Positions 1 to 10,231 of a stretch of 64,000 bases of DNA are shown here, piece after piece (the stretch's first letter is position 1; each line of letters opens with the position of its first letter). Below the pieces are notes generated by a model. It saw only the letters and a program-made list of their open reading frames with translations. It did no database searches and was not told the DNA's origin. Source of the stretch: Acidobacteriota bacterium (GTDB taxonomy: Bacteria; Acidobacteriota; Terriglobia; Versatilivoradales; Versatilivoraceae); contig JAKEER010000117.1 of the NCBI GenBank assembly GCA_022616615.1, positions 1 to 64,000 of the forward strand, in the 5' to 3' direction. The position numbers and the translations under genes are program-made.

Positions 1-68
1 AGCGACTGAATTTCCTTCTCCAGTTCTCCGATGCGCTCGGGCTGGTTGTTGTCCTTAGGCGCATTCAT
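1..68 (-). CDS. Partial ORF running off window start (MNAPKDNNQPERIGELEKEIQSL...), unknown product
   Basis: Open frame on the minus strand from ATG at 68 to the window edge; predicted coiled-coil-like N-terminus. Too short to assign. Confidence 0.3.
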   Translation of the reverse strand, partial: MNAPKDNNQPERIGELEKEIQS

Positions 69-151
69 CCAGCCTACGGTAACCGAAGTCGCGGAATTTG
101 TTCACTACCTCCCTACAGATTCCAGATTTCATGCGCCTGCTGAGGCGGTAA

Positions 152-1042
152 ACAAACACCTTTTTTGCGATCAAGCCCTGGCTCTCGCAGAGACACCTAA
201 ATACATTAAAAGAGGCTGCGCAGAGCGAGCCTCTGGTTTACAGCAGCTCAGAATTCCAGAGCGCCCTGATTCTGGCGGGCGACTGTTTTGATTCTAATCG
301 GAATGTGGGTCTCACAACTTATCGATCCATTGATCCGCAATTCACTTCTTCAGACATTGAGCCTACTACTGATGACTGGCCTTTTCTCTTTCTTGAAGAG
401 AGGGGTATGCCGTTTCACTACCTGTTACCCCTCTTCGTTATTTTTGCGCTGTCGATCATCCCGTTGAGAACGACTCAATTGAAAGTACAGGATGTAAGCT
501 GGCATTTATTCTTCATGGGAGCAGCCTTTCTTCTACTAGAAACGAAAGCGGTCACGACCCTCGCCCTCATTTTCGGATCTACCTGGGTGGTCAATTCGAT
601 CGTTGTAGGTTGCATTCTTGTCACAATCCTGATGGCAAATCTGCTAATTTCACGCTTGGTTCATTTGAGTTTTTCATTTCTCTACGCCGGATTGTTTGCT
701 GCCTTGATTCTCAATTTCTACTTTTCGTTTGCGACGTTGTTCCGCTTTCATTGGAATGTCCAGGTATTGATAAGCAGCACTATCGTCGGCCTGCCTATCT
801 TTTTTGCTGCTCTTATTTTTGCGAAAGTCTTTGCGGAAGTCCCATCTCCTAGCTCAGCTCTGGCCAGCAATCTTTTTGGTGGCTTGGTCGGTGGACTACT
901 CGAATACCTCGATATGTGGACGGGGCTAAGATGGCTAAACCTAGTTGCCCTGTTTCTCTACATCATATCGTCCGTGTTTCTTTTTGTAAGAATGCGGTCT
1001 TGCCAGGCTAGGACGATGGATGCAATGACGATACAACCATAA
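152..1042 (+). pseudogene. 5'-truncated spermidine-synthase-like polytopic membrane protein (C-terminal part only)
   Basis: Frame is open from just after TAA at 149-151 to 1042, with no suitable start near its 5' end. Translation (..TFFAIKPWLSQRHLNTLKEAAQSEPLVYSS...TTDDWPFLFLEER...LLETKAVTTLALIFGSTWVVNSIVV...) aligns by eye with the C-terminal half of the intact protein at 7806-9917 (LSFALTEIWIQERFYRMLKEAAQSEPL...PTDDWPFLYLRH...LIEVKSISDLSLLFGSTWLVNSVVI). Confidence 0.75.
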
Positions 1043-1078
1043 CTCGAGCGCGAGAACATCGGACGGCTGATCCCTGAA

Positions 1079-2974
1079 ATGCTGGCCACTGACGGGTGCG
1101 GCAGCCTTTCTGAGCGTCTGTTTCCGGGAATGTCGGGCAGGTTGGGTTTGGGTCTCGACTTTCGCCGGTACAGTCCGCTGAGAATCCCGACAAGAGACCC
1201 TTGGAATGGGTTAGGCTCGAGACTCAGGTCCATGCTCAAGTCGTCCCCAGATGCCCAACCTCATGCCGTTTTGCGCTCCAACACTCGAGAACAAATGGGA
1301 CCTGGAATTCGTCATTCAGAAAGCGGAATTGCGGATTCACGCAGGGCCTACCTTTACATTTGTTTGATTTGGACTGCAATTCAGGTCTTCTTTTTTTCAA
1401 GTGCCTTTCGCGTCGATGAACCTTATTACCTTGCTATCACGAAACAAATCTTTGCTCATCCTTTCAATCCTTACGGTCTCCAAATCAATTGGCTCGGAAC
1501 TCCCGAACCAGTGATCAGCAGTTTTGCCAACCCCCCTTTGGTGCCTGCATGGCTGGCAGCATGGAATCTCGTCTTTCCCTTATCCGAGTTTTGGTGTCGT
1601 CTCGGGGTTTTCCCGTTTTCTCTGGCGGCTTTGCACGGCTTCCGTTTGCTGGTGGGCTCTCTAAGGCTGAATCGGGAAATAGCCTTAGCTTTACTCTGTT
1701 GTTCACCAGCATTTTTCCTTGGCAGCCAGGTGGCCTTCCTGGACGTTCCAATGCTAGCGTTCTTTCTATTGGCACTAGCTTATGCCCAAGTGTATGAAGA
1801 AAAGGGAACTGCATTGAGGTTCTGGGTGGCGTTCCTCGCTGCTGTATGCTGTCCGCTTGCCAAAGTCAATGGCATCCTTCTTGTCCCTGTTCTGTTCAGT
1901 TGTCTGTTCAACAGGAGACGCAAACTTGGCCTGGCAGCGATTGCTACGGCCCCCATACTGGCACTGGCCGCATGGAACGGTTTTACGTGGGTCATCTACG
2001 GGACACCGCACCTCTTAGCCCTCAAGGGCTGGGAAAAATCCTTAGTTCCAAGGGTCGATCTGTTTCAAACGATTTTCAGCCTGCTTTCGTCTGTCGGAAT
2101 TGGAGTGGTGCCTCTTTGTCTCTTTCCGTTTCTCTTGCTGGTCAACAGTATCAGAAAGCCGCTTCTTATTGGGATGGGAATCTTGATTCCAGCCGGCACT
2201 TGGCTTGGACTAGAGATGGGCTACCCCCCGTCATCCGCTTGCTTGTTCGCCTTGTCCGTCACGATCTCGCTACTCCTTTTTGCGTGGGTCTGTGTGCGAG
2301 GGGTTAGGTTAGTAGCATCGCCAGATCCAGAAAAATTCTTCTTGTTTGTTTGGATCGCTGCGGTGGTGGCCTTTCAGCTCGCACAGAGGGTGACGACTGT
2401 CAGGTACGTGTTGCTGCTTGCCCCGCCCTTCATTATCTTGATCTTGGTGCTGTTGGATCAAATACGGCACTTGCATTTTCGCAACCCGACCGTGGTCGCT
2501 GTGATTGCCTTGAACCTCATCTTTGTAGTAGCTGTGGCGGTGGCTGACGCAAAGACGGCGAACGGATATCGTGCCACCGTCAGGAATGAAATCATTCCCG
2601 TGTTGAATCGAGGCCCAAGAAACTTCTACTTCGCAGGTGGATGGGGATTTAAGCATTACGCCGAACAGATTGGCGGCCAGCGCCTGGATGCTTCAAATCA
2701 ACAAAAGCTCGGTATTGGGGACTTGGTAGTCATCGCCACCACGGCTTGGCCTGGTCTCCTTGAACCGCACGTCAGCGAAGGCCAAGAACTTCATTTGCGT
2801 CTCGTTGATTTCAATCCGAACTCGTACTTGAGAACGATTGACTGCCGAGTGGGAGCTAATTTTTACGGGAGCAAAACAACTGGATGTAAACTGACAACAC
2901 TTCTGCCGTTTGGGTTTGGTGACCAGCCCTGTGAACGTTTCTTATTTTTTGCAGTAGCGTCGAAACCGCGTTAG
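1079..2974 (+). CDS. GT39/ArnT-like GT-C family glycosyltransferase, polytopic membrane protein (true start possibly 1232)
   Basis: Long ORF, many predicted TM segments, N-terminal 'FRVDEPYYLAITKQIFAHPFNPYG' as in dolichyl-phosphate-mannose-mannosyltransferase-like proteins. Confidence 0.7.
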   Translation: MLATDGCGSLSERLFPGMSGRLGLGLDFRRYSPLRIPTRDPWNGLGSRLRSMLKSSPDAQPHAVLRSNTREQMGPGIRHSESGIADSRRAYLYICLIWTAIQVFFFSSAFRVDEPYYLAITKQIFAHPFNPYGLQINWLGTPEPVISSFANPPLVPAWLAAWNLVFPLSEFWCRLGVFPFSLAALHGFRLLVGSLRLNREIALALLCCSPAFFLGSQVAFLDVPMLAFFLLALAYAQVYEEKGTALRFWVAFLAAVCCPLAKVNGILLVPVLFSCLFNRRRKLGLAAIATAPILALAAWNGFTWVIYGTPHLLALKGWEKSLVPRVDLFQTIFSLLSSVGIGVVPLCLFPFLLLVNSIRKPLLIGMGILIPAGTWLGLEMGYPPSSACLFALSVTISLLLFAWVCVRGVRLVASPDPEKFFLFVWIAAVVAFQLAQRVTTVRYVLLLAPPFIILILVLLDQIRHLHFRNPTVVAVIALNLIFVVAVAVADAKTANGYRATVRNEIIPVLNRGPRNFYFAGGWGFKHYAEQIGGQRLDASNQQKLGIGDLVVIATTAWPGLLEPHVSEGQELHLRLVDFNPNSYLRTIDCRVGANFYGSKTTGCKLTTLLPFGFGDQPCERFLFFAVASKPR

Positions 2975-3010
2975 GACCTCAAGCCACTCCGTTGTCCCCT
3001 TCGCTGGCGG

Positions 3011-4585
3011 CTATCTGCGGTAGCAGATGAGCTCGATGCCCGGAAGCTGAACGGATGTGACCCGTTGCAGGTGGGTGTCGAGCCATTGCCGGGTAAGTTC
3101 CCGAGGGTCATGAGTGTAGGTGCGATTGCGGATGAACCAGACGTGGCGGCTGGGAGTTCTGAGGAGTTTATCGAGCCTATTTAGATCCTGGGGATGCCTT
3201 ACCATCAGCCCAGAATCCGGCTCTTCACGCTCGTAGATCCCTTCCGGAGCCCCGGTCTTGATTAAGTCGCTTCTTGCCCCCCGGGAATACCAGTCGAATT
3301 GGATCTCGCCAACGTGCACCATGAAAAGCAAAACATCTCCAGGCTCAGCGGTCTTCACCAAATACCGAGTCGCACGTCGAAAGTCTTCCTTCCATTCGCT
3401 TTTGTAATAGCCATAAACCGAAAACAAGCTACACAGGCTGAAAAGACAGAGGGAAGCTGGACGCAGAAAGTTAAGCGAGCCACTTCCTCGATTTGACGCT
3501 GCGAGTAGTAGTGTCAATGGAATCAGACAGACAACGAATAGGCGGTCCACATACAACGAGCGCACAGCCAGACTGATGGTCACTATGAAAGCGAATGGCA
3601 AGACAAAGAGCAAATAGAGACTGAGAATGTTCCGAGACGGATTGCGCAAGGAAGCCAGCAGCGGTGCCAGAAAGAGGAACAGGCTACTGATGAGCCAAGC
3701 AAGCTGGATGAGGGGCAGAGAGAAACTCCAAGTTTGGAACCCAGGTGGAAGAAGGCCGGGCGTCGATGGCGGCAGAGATCCTAGGAGAATTAAAGTGTCT
3801 ATAAGCTTGCTTAGCGATGGGGCAGGTAACTGGGTTTGCTCGCGGAAGGCAGCTATCTGTTGTATGTAGATTGTTAGCCACGGAGCAAACGTTGCTAGCA
3901 CGATACAGTTGGCTGCGACCCACGCCCGTATTACGCGCTTTTTCCAAGTGCACCGCTGCGCAAGGAAGTACACGTTCAGGCTTGCCAAATAGACCAGCGA
4001 AACCCCATGAGAATACACCAAGAGTGCCGCAGAAACTGTGTAGCCAATCCAATAAACCTTACGCGGCGACTGCACAATTTGGATAAGAAAGTAGAGGCTG
4101 ATTCCGAAACACAAGAACAGGAGTGAGTAGGAACGAGCTTCTTGTGAGTATTGAATGTGATACGTAGATACGGCGAGAAGAAATGCAGCTAGCAATCCTG
4201 TTTGCCGGTCGAAAAGGAGCTTTCCCAAGAGAAAGATAACAAGCAAAGCAGCGGTTCCCAGCAGCGCGGAGAGCAGGCGGATGCTGAAGTCGCTTTCTGC
4301 GAAGAGCAGTGTCCAGGTTTTCAGAATGTAGTAGTAGAGTGGAGGCACCGTGTCGCTTCGGATGAGAAAGGGAAGCTTCGAGAAGGGCTGATGGATTTTC
4401 CAGACGGTGATCGCTTCGTCGAACCAGAGGCTGAAGCGATCAATGGCGTGCAGCCTGAGGAAGAGCCCGGCCGCAATCAAGAGAGTTAGTATTCCGCGTG
4501 ACGACAGCCAAGGATGCATAGGGGTCAACAGATCCCTCGCGGGGGCATGACGGCTTGAGAGTTGCTGTGATTCGATAGCGGTCAT
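3011..4585 (-). CDS. GT39-like GT-C glycosyltransferase
   Basis: 524 aa, 'GLFLRLHAIDRFSLWFDEAITVWKI...DTVPPLYYYILKTW' typical of PMT_2/GT39 membrane glycosyltransferases. Confidence 0.75.
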   Translation of the reverse strand: MTAIESQQLSSRHAPARDLLTPMHPWLSSRGILTLLIAAGLFLRLHAIDRFSLWFDEAITVWKIHQPFSKLPFLIRSDTVPPLYYYILKTWTLLFAESDFSIRLLSALLGTAALLVIFLLGKLLFDRQTGLLAAFLLAVSTYHIQYSQEARSYSLLFLCFGISLYFLIQIVQSPRKVYWIGYTVSAALLVYSHGVSLVYLASLNVYFLAQRCTWKKRVIRAWVAANCIVLATFAPWLTIYIQQIAAFREQTQLPAPSLSKLIDTLILLGSLPPSTPGLLPPGFQTWSFSLPLIQLAWLISSLFLFLAPLLASLRNPSRNILSLYLLFVLPFAFIVTISLAVRSLYVDRLFVVCLIPLTLLLAASNRGSGSLNFLRPASLCLFSLCSLFSVYGYYKSEWKEDFRRATRYLVKTAEPGDVLLFMVHVGEIQFDWYSRGARSDLIKTGAPEGIYEREEPDSGLMVRHPQDLNRLDKLLRTPSRHVWFIRNRTYTHDPRELTRQWLDTHLQRVTSVQLPGIELICYRR

Positions 4586-4767
4586 TGGACAAGCTTGTGG
4601 AAACTACCTTTGGGCTGGTAGGCGTCAGATGCCCCATTTGACCCAGACTCGCAGAATATCCTGGACTTTTGGAGACTGCTTTTGACGGTTGTGGACCTGA
4701 CCAGTAAGGAACGAACCGATGCCACAACTGTCCTGACCCGATGCCCTGAAAGGTTGTTAGAACTGCT

Positions 4768-6012
4768 GTGACACAACAGCCTTCGTCGCCACTCTGTCGT
4801 CTGCACTGGCTCTCGATTCTCTTTGTGGGGCTGATTGTTGCCTTCGCCATCCTAGCTTGGAACGCACGCGACCGTATTCTACAGGGAAACAGCGACTTCA
4901 TCAGCTACTACACCGCGGCCCGGATAGTACAGAGCGGGCAGAGTGGTTCTCTTTACAACCTGGAGTTACAGAAGGAGAACCAGGAAGCGGTGCTCGATTC
5001 GATCGGTTCGCAGTTTCGGTTTCTTGATGGTCTGCTTGCCTACAATCATCCTCCCTTTGAAGTCCTATTCTTTGTGCCGTTGGCATGGCTGCGTTACCTG
5101 AATGCTTTCTTCGTTTGGGGAGTGATCAGCGTTATCTGTGTTGGCTTGAGCGTGGGGGTCCTCTGCCGGGCTGATTCGCAGAGGCCCGCAAACGCAGACG
5201 TGCCCTGTTATGTGCTGGGAGCCTTCGCCTTCCTTCCAGTATGGGTGACCTTGGTTCAAGGGCAGGACAGTGCGACTACTTTGCTGTTTTTGACTCTTGC
5301 CTTTCACAGCTTCAAAAGATCGAGCGATGTTCGAGCGGGCCTTTGGTTGTCTCTCATTTTGCAGCGGTTTCAATTTCTTCCTCTGATCCTGGCTGTATTG
5401 CTGTTCAAGAAAAGATGGAGGGCACTTGCCGGATTCGCCGTAGGAGCCGTCCTGATACTTTTGGCGTCTCTCTATGTAACGGGCATTTCTGGACTCAAGG
5501 AGTATGGCCATCTTCTCGTTGAAATGACCAACTGGATCAATCGAAAAGGAATCTACCCCTCCCAGATGCACTGTCTTCGGGGGCAGGCCTATGCTCTCTG
5601 GTATCCGGCGCATCCCTTGCTCGCCAATGTCGCCACCGCAGTTGCGACACTAGTTCTCATAGGGGTTCTGCTTGTTGGGTGGCTAGGTCCATGGCAACCG
5701 GGGAGAACACGGTTTGATCTTCAGTTTGCCCTGCTTGTGGTGGTCAGCCTTGTCGCCAGCCCGCATCTTAATTTTCACGATCTTTCGCTCCTGCTGCTGC
5801 CATCCATACTGATCGTGCGGAACAGCATGCGCGAGAACCTCTCTGTGCCCTTTAAGCGTTTGAAGGTTGGTGCTCTTGTTTTGTGCTATCCAGTTACTTT
5901 GGCTGCTCTCATCGTGTCAGGCTGGGGGCCGATAAGGCTGAGTGTGTGGGGAATGTTATCGACCATCGCCTTGCTTCTGAGTGCCCTCCAACAGTCTGAG
6001 GATTTGATCTAA
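4768..6012 (+). CDS. GT87/DUF2029-like membrane glycosyltransferase
   Basis: 'GNSDFISYYTAARIVQSGQSGSLYNLELQKENQ' plus multi-TM pattern typical of GT87 (DUF2029). Confidence 0.7.
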   Translation: MTQQPSSPLCRLHWLSILFVGLIVAFAILAWNARDRILQGNSDFISYYTAARIVQSGQSGSLYNLELQKENQEAVLDSIGSQFRFLDGLLAYNHPPFEVLFFVPLAWLRYLNAFFVWGVISVICVGLSVGVLCRADSQRPANADVPCYVLGAFAFLPVWVTLVQGQDSATTLLFLTLAFHSFKRSSDVRAGLWLSLILQRFQFLPLILAVLLFKKRWRALAGFAVGAVLILLASLYVTGISGLKEYGHLLVEMTNWINRKGIYPSQMHCLRGQAYALWYPAHPLLANVATAVATLVLIGVLLVGWLGPWQPGRTRFDLQFALLVVVSLVASPHLNFHDLSLLLLPSILIVRNSMRENLSVPFKRLKVGALVLCYPVTLAALIVSGWGPIRLSVWGMLSTIALLLSALQQSEDLI

Positions 6013-6013
6013 A

Positions 6014-7549
6014 GTGAACTGTATGCCTTCCAGTAGCTTGCACCGGCAGCTGGCGATCAATCTTTTCCTCCTGCTAGGTTCTGTCTATTTTCTCACATCG
6101 TCGGGGAACACAGTCGATGTGACAGACGACGCCATGCTACGATTCGCGGTCACGGAGCGCCTGGTAGAGAAGGGAACCTTCGATTTGCCAGGAGACCTAG
6201 GACGACGGTTTGGTGTCCTTGGCCCCGACGGAAGTTACTATACCAATCACGGGATTGGCCAGTCGGTTCTTGCTGTTCCGTTTTACTGGGCAGGGAAACT
6301 CCTGGGCAACTCGAAGTTTTTGGTCTCAATGATGGGCCCGGTGGCGTGCGGACTGACATGTGTTGTTTTGCTTCGATTGGGCTTGCGACTCGGGTACTCC
6401 ACCAGAACCGCCGTGCGGCTTGCACTGATCGCTGGGCTCTGCACTCAACTGTGGCCGGAGTCGAAAAGCCCATTTGATCACAGTCTGGAAACGCTGTTTA
6501 CTCTGTTGAGCCTTTTGCTTGTGTTTGCCGGTTCTCGCGAGGATCGGAACCAACTATTTGTTCTGGCAGGAGGCTGTCTGGGGTTGGCTGTGCTGACCCG
6601 CGTTACGGCCATCCTTTGGGCTTTACCGCTGCTGGTGTTTTTTTGGTTTCCTGACGAGGACATGCAGCGGACGCTCAAGCGCAGTCAACTGCTTACACGA
6701 GCGGTGGCATTCGCCGCAGGCCTGGTTCCTTTTCTGGCTTTGATACTCTGGTACAACTCTGCCCGCTTTGGGTCAGTTTTCGAGGCTGGCTACAACCAGT
6801 GGGCGCGCGATCGGAACGTTGACAATTTCAGCAATGCCCTTTGGTTGGGTCTGTTAGGCGAGACGGTGAGCCCCGGCAAGGGCGTTCTACTTTACAGCCC
6901 GGTCCTTGCGCTCGCAATAATCGGAGCGCCAGCGTTTCTTCGCTGGAGGCGGAGAACAGCCGTCTTCTGCGGTGCGGCAACTGCATTGTACCTGGTGTTT
7001 TTCGGCAAGTATATTGCTTGGCACGGCGACGTTGCCTGGGGGCCACGTTACCTGACTTTCTTGATGCCGCTTTGGCTGCTGTGCTTGGGTGTGTTCTGGA
7101 ACCGAAAGCTGTCTCGGAAGCTGGGGCCCAGGCTTGTCATGGGTACTCTAATCGGAATGAGTTTTATGCTTCAACTGGCTGGTGTAATAGTTGACATGAA
7201 CTTGCATTACCATCGATTGCTCAGGAGTGGCGTCATTCAGAACGTGAACAGCTATTCCTTCCCGGCCAAAATTTACTTCGACAGGCAATACTCGCCCTTG
7301 TGCTCCCGATGGACAGAAATTCGAGCATTGTTCGACAGAGGCAACCTCCCGGCACTCGACGTCGAAACCTCGGATCGCTGGGCCCCATCTTTGGACTTCT
7401 GGTGGGTGCGCAACCTGACTGAAGAGACCAGCCGCGCGACGGTGATTCTGGTTGGACCCTTCTTCTTTGAGATCATCATCAGTGGACTTCGCATCCGAAG
7501 ACTGCTTCGCCGAACGGCTCCTGACGGCGTGGACGCCATCGTGCCGTGA
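6014..7549 (+). CDS. GT-C like polytopic membrane protein/glycosyltransferase
   Basis: 511 aa multi-TM ORF following the GT87 gene after 1 bp; 'TNHGIGQSVLAVPFYWAGKLLG'. Confidence 0.6.
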   Translation: MNCMPSSSLHRQLAINLFLLLGSVYFLTSSGNTVDVTDDAMLRFAVTERLVEKGTFDLPGDLGRRFGVLGPDGSYYTNHGIGQSVLAVPFYWAGKLLGNSKFLVSMMGPVACGLTCVVLLRLGLRLGYSTRTAVRLALIAGLCTQLWPESKSPFDHSLETLFTLLSLLLVFAGSREDRNQLFVLAGGCLGLAVLTRVTAILWALPLLVFFWFPDEDMQRTLKRSQLLTRAVAFAAGLVPFLALILWYNSARFGSVFEAGYNQWARDRNVDNFSNALWLGLLGETVSPGKGVLLYSPVLALAIIGAPAFLRWRRRTAVFCGAATALYLVFFGKYIAWHGDVAWGPRYLTFLMPLWLLCLGVFWNRKLSRKLGPRLVMGTLIGMSFMLQLAGVIVDMNLHYHRLLRSGVIQNVNSYSFPAKIYFDRQYSPLCSRWTEIRALFDRGNLPALDVETSDRWAPSLDFWWVRNLTEETSRATVILVGPFFFEIIISGLRIRRLLRRTAPDGVDAIVP

Positions 7550-7805
7550 CTTGTTTTTCTTCAGCTCTTGAGCCGATGGATGAGAGCGCACTGCGCTTTC
7601 AGGATTACCGATGGCGCAAATTAGCGAAGCTTATTTTCGCCTCTCAGCTGTTCGGAGGCTGTCTGGTATATGCTGCCAAAGCAATCGACCGTGACGTAAC
7701 ATGGCTTCAATAGCAAAATTCCTTTAACGTGCCTCGAAGTTCAAAACGATAGGACTCTCCGATTAGAGTGAGATTCTTCGCGTGGACACAGCACGTCGAT
7801 GATCC

Positions 7806-9917
7806 ATGATCCAAACCTGCCGGCGCCGGGACGCCTGGCTGCTGTTTCTTGTTAGCTTCCTGGCCCTATATTTTGAGTTGATCGTCATCCGCTGGCTTTC
7901 TTCTGAAGTCCGCGTTTTTGCCTATCTGAAAAACCTTCCTCTGATCGCCAGTTTTCTCGGGCTGGGGCTGGGATGCGCGGCGGCGCGCAGCGGCAAGGAT
8001 GCCTTCAACAAGCTGCCTTTGGCGCTAGGCATTCTGTGTCTTGTCATTGCCTTCTCTGCACAACTGGGCATTACTTTCCTGCCGTTTCCGATTTCCGACT
8101 ACCTCATTGTTGGAGACGTTACCGGGGGATTCGATTACTCTTCGTTGGCCAATAAGCTGTGGGCGCTGGCCAAGTTTCTTGCGGTGGTCATGTGCATTTG
8201 TGCCATCTGTGCTTACGTCTTCCTCGCTTTGGGACAAAAGCTGGGGCAATTGCTGGATCGATTTGACCCGCTCAAGTCGTACACACTCAATGTCGGCGGC
8301 AGTTTGGCCGGCGTGATCGCTTTCTCACTTATCTCGTTCGCGGGATGGCCTCCTTTGGCCTGGTTTGCTCTAGGCTTTGGGCTGTTGCTGGGTTTTCTAG
8401 ACAACAAGCGAGTCGGCGGACTCACTTTGGGCCTCTCGCTGCTCGCCATCGCCGCCGTTCCCGGCCGGGCGTTATGGTCACCTTACTACCGCATTGATGT
8501 CACGCCCATGCGGGCCGATGATTCGAATCCGAGTTCTCCGGTCGTTGGACACAATCTCAACGTGAATCACGACTACCACCAACGGATGCTGAATCTGGCC
8601 GAAGGCTCCTTCGAAACCGACTTCACTGTCAAGGCGCGACCGTACTACAACCTGATCTATCGTTTCGTCAGGCCGCAGAAGGTACTCGTGGTTGGCGCCG
8701 GGTCGGGCAATGATGTGGCCGCTGCGTTACGAAACGGGGCGACACAAGTGGACGCCGTCGAGATTGATCCGCTGATCCTGAAGCTGGGGAAGCAGCTTCA
8801 TCCCGAACAGCCTTATGATTCCAGCCGGGTGCGAGTCTTTAATAACGATGCCCGCGCGTTCTTCAAGCTGAGCCAGGAGAAGTATGACCTGATTGTCTTT
8901 GGGCTGCTGGATTCGCAGACGCTGCTTTCCAGCATGTCCAGCATCCGCCTCGACAATTACATCTACACCCAGGAAAGCCTGAAGGAAGCGCTCGATCATC
9001 TCCGCCAGGGCGGAACGCTTTCACTGAGCTTTGCGCTGACGGAGATCTGGATCCAGGAACGGTTCTACCGCATGCTCAAGGAGGCGGCTCAGTCAGAGCC
9101 ATTGTGTCTGCAGACACCTTACGATGCTGGAATTTCCTACATTGTTGGGCCATCGGCCAACCGCGAATGGGTTCGAGGTAAGACGGATCTCGAGGCTATG
9201 GTAATCAACGATCGCATCCCCAACACCGAGACGCCGCTGCCCACTGATGATTGGCCTTTTCTGTATCTTCGGCACAAGTCCATACCTTTCGCCTACTGGT
9301 TCACTTTGTCGGTGCTATTCCTGGTGGGGGCCTTTTGGATCCGTAAGACACTGGCGGCGAGCGAAACGCCATTTAATGGTTATTTCTTTCTGCTCGGCGC
9401 GGGGTTCATGCTGATCGAAGTCAAGAGCATCAGCGATCTGTCGCTGTTGTTTGGCTCGACCTGGTTGGTCAATTCAGTGGTGATTGCGTCGATCCTGTTC
9501 ATGATCCTGATCGCGAACCTGCTGGTGGCGAAGCTAAAGTGCACTGCCGCAAACTGGGCGTATGTTGGGCTGGCAGCTTGTCTGCTGTTCAGCTACTTTC
9601 TCAAACCGGCCGCGCTGGCAGGACTGGGGATATTGTCGAAGGTGCTGATGGGCGGACTGGTAAGCGGCCTGCCACTCTTCTTTGCCGGAATTCTCTTTGC
9701 CACGGCGTTCAAAAAGGTGCAGAACGTTCCATCGGCCTTCGGTGCTAACCTTCTCGGAGCTCTTGTCGGAGGCGTTCTGGAGAATCTTGCCATGATTTAC
9801 GGTGTGGCTTTCCTGAACCTTTTGGCACTGGGGATCTATCTGGTGTCCATACCCGTGCAATACCGGCCAGACTGGTACTGGCTTCGGGCGTCAAAGGCCC
9901 TGCTTCCTGAGAAGTAG
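7806..9917 (+). CDS. Spermidine/spermine-synthase-like SAM-binding domain embedded between TM domains
   Basis: N-terminal TM bundle, central 'VLVVGAGSGNDVAAALRNGATQVDAVEIDPLILKLG...DARAFF' SAM-binding Rossmann motif, C-terminal TM bundle. Confidence 0.8.
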   Translation: MIQTCRRRDAWLLFLVSFLALYFELIVIRWLSSEVRVFAYLKNLPLIASFLGLGLGCAAARSGKDAFNKLPLALGILCLVIAFSAQLGITFLPFPISDYLIVGDVTGGFDYSSLANKLWALAKFLAVVMCICAICAYVFLALGQKLGQLLDRFDPLKSYTLNVGGSLAGVIAFSLISFAGWPPLAWFALGFGLLLGFLDNKRVGGLTLGLSLLAIAAVPGRALWSPYYRIDVTPMRADDSNPSSPVVGHNLNVNHDYHQRMLNLAEGSFETDFTVKARPYYNLIYRFVRPQKVLVVGAGSGNDVAAALRNGATQVDAVEIDPLILKLGKQLHPEQPYDSSRVRVFNNDARAFFKLSQEKYDLIVFGLLDSQTLLSSMSSIRLDNYIYTQESLKEALDHLRQGGTLSLSFALTEIWIQERFYRMLKEAAQSEPLCLQTPYDAGISYIVGPSANREWVRGKTDLEAMVINDRIPNTETPLPTDDWPFLYLRHKSIPFAYWFTLSVLFLVGAFWIRKTLAASETPFNGYFFLLGAGFMLIEVKSISDLSLLFGSTWLVNSVVIASILFMILIANLLVAKLKCTAANWAYVGLAACLLFSYFLKPAALAGLGILSKVLMGGLVSGLPLFFAGILFATAFKKVQNVPSAFGANLLGALVGGVLENLAMIYGVAFLNLLALGIYLVSIPVQYRPDWYWLRASKALLPEK

Positions 9918-9980
9918 GAACGGAGCCGCCGATTGCAGTTGAGCTTTGTGGACTGACGATTCATACGCGGAGCTCCGACG

Positions 9981-10001
9981 CTCGCCATAGTTTATGGCGA
10001 G
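9981..10001. repeat. Small perfect hairpin CTCGCCATA-gtt-TATGGCGAG
   Basis: 9-bp perfect arms, 3-nt loop, between convergent genes; no strong U-tract. Confidence 0.5.
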
Positions 10002-10231
10002 TAGTTTGGGGACTCAGGGGACTCGCGGGTTCCACCATAAAGACGCCCGCCCAAACAATTAGAAGCAGAGGGCGATGGTCGTGGAATCCACGGCTTAAGC
10101 AGCTGGATGCATAGACTGAGACATCAATCCAAAGCTGGGTTTGCAGCGAGGTCTCTTGATTCTGCCTCGGCTTTTCCTTTCTTGCTGCGATCGCGCGAGG
10201 CCCTATCATCGCGTGGCTTGTCTGATACTGC

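Noticed and set aside
7576-7713. 45-codon ORF MDESALRFQDYRWRKLAKLIFASQLFGGCLVYAAKAIDRDVTWLQ
   Set aside because: No clear RBS or recognised family; could be chance.
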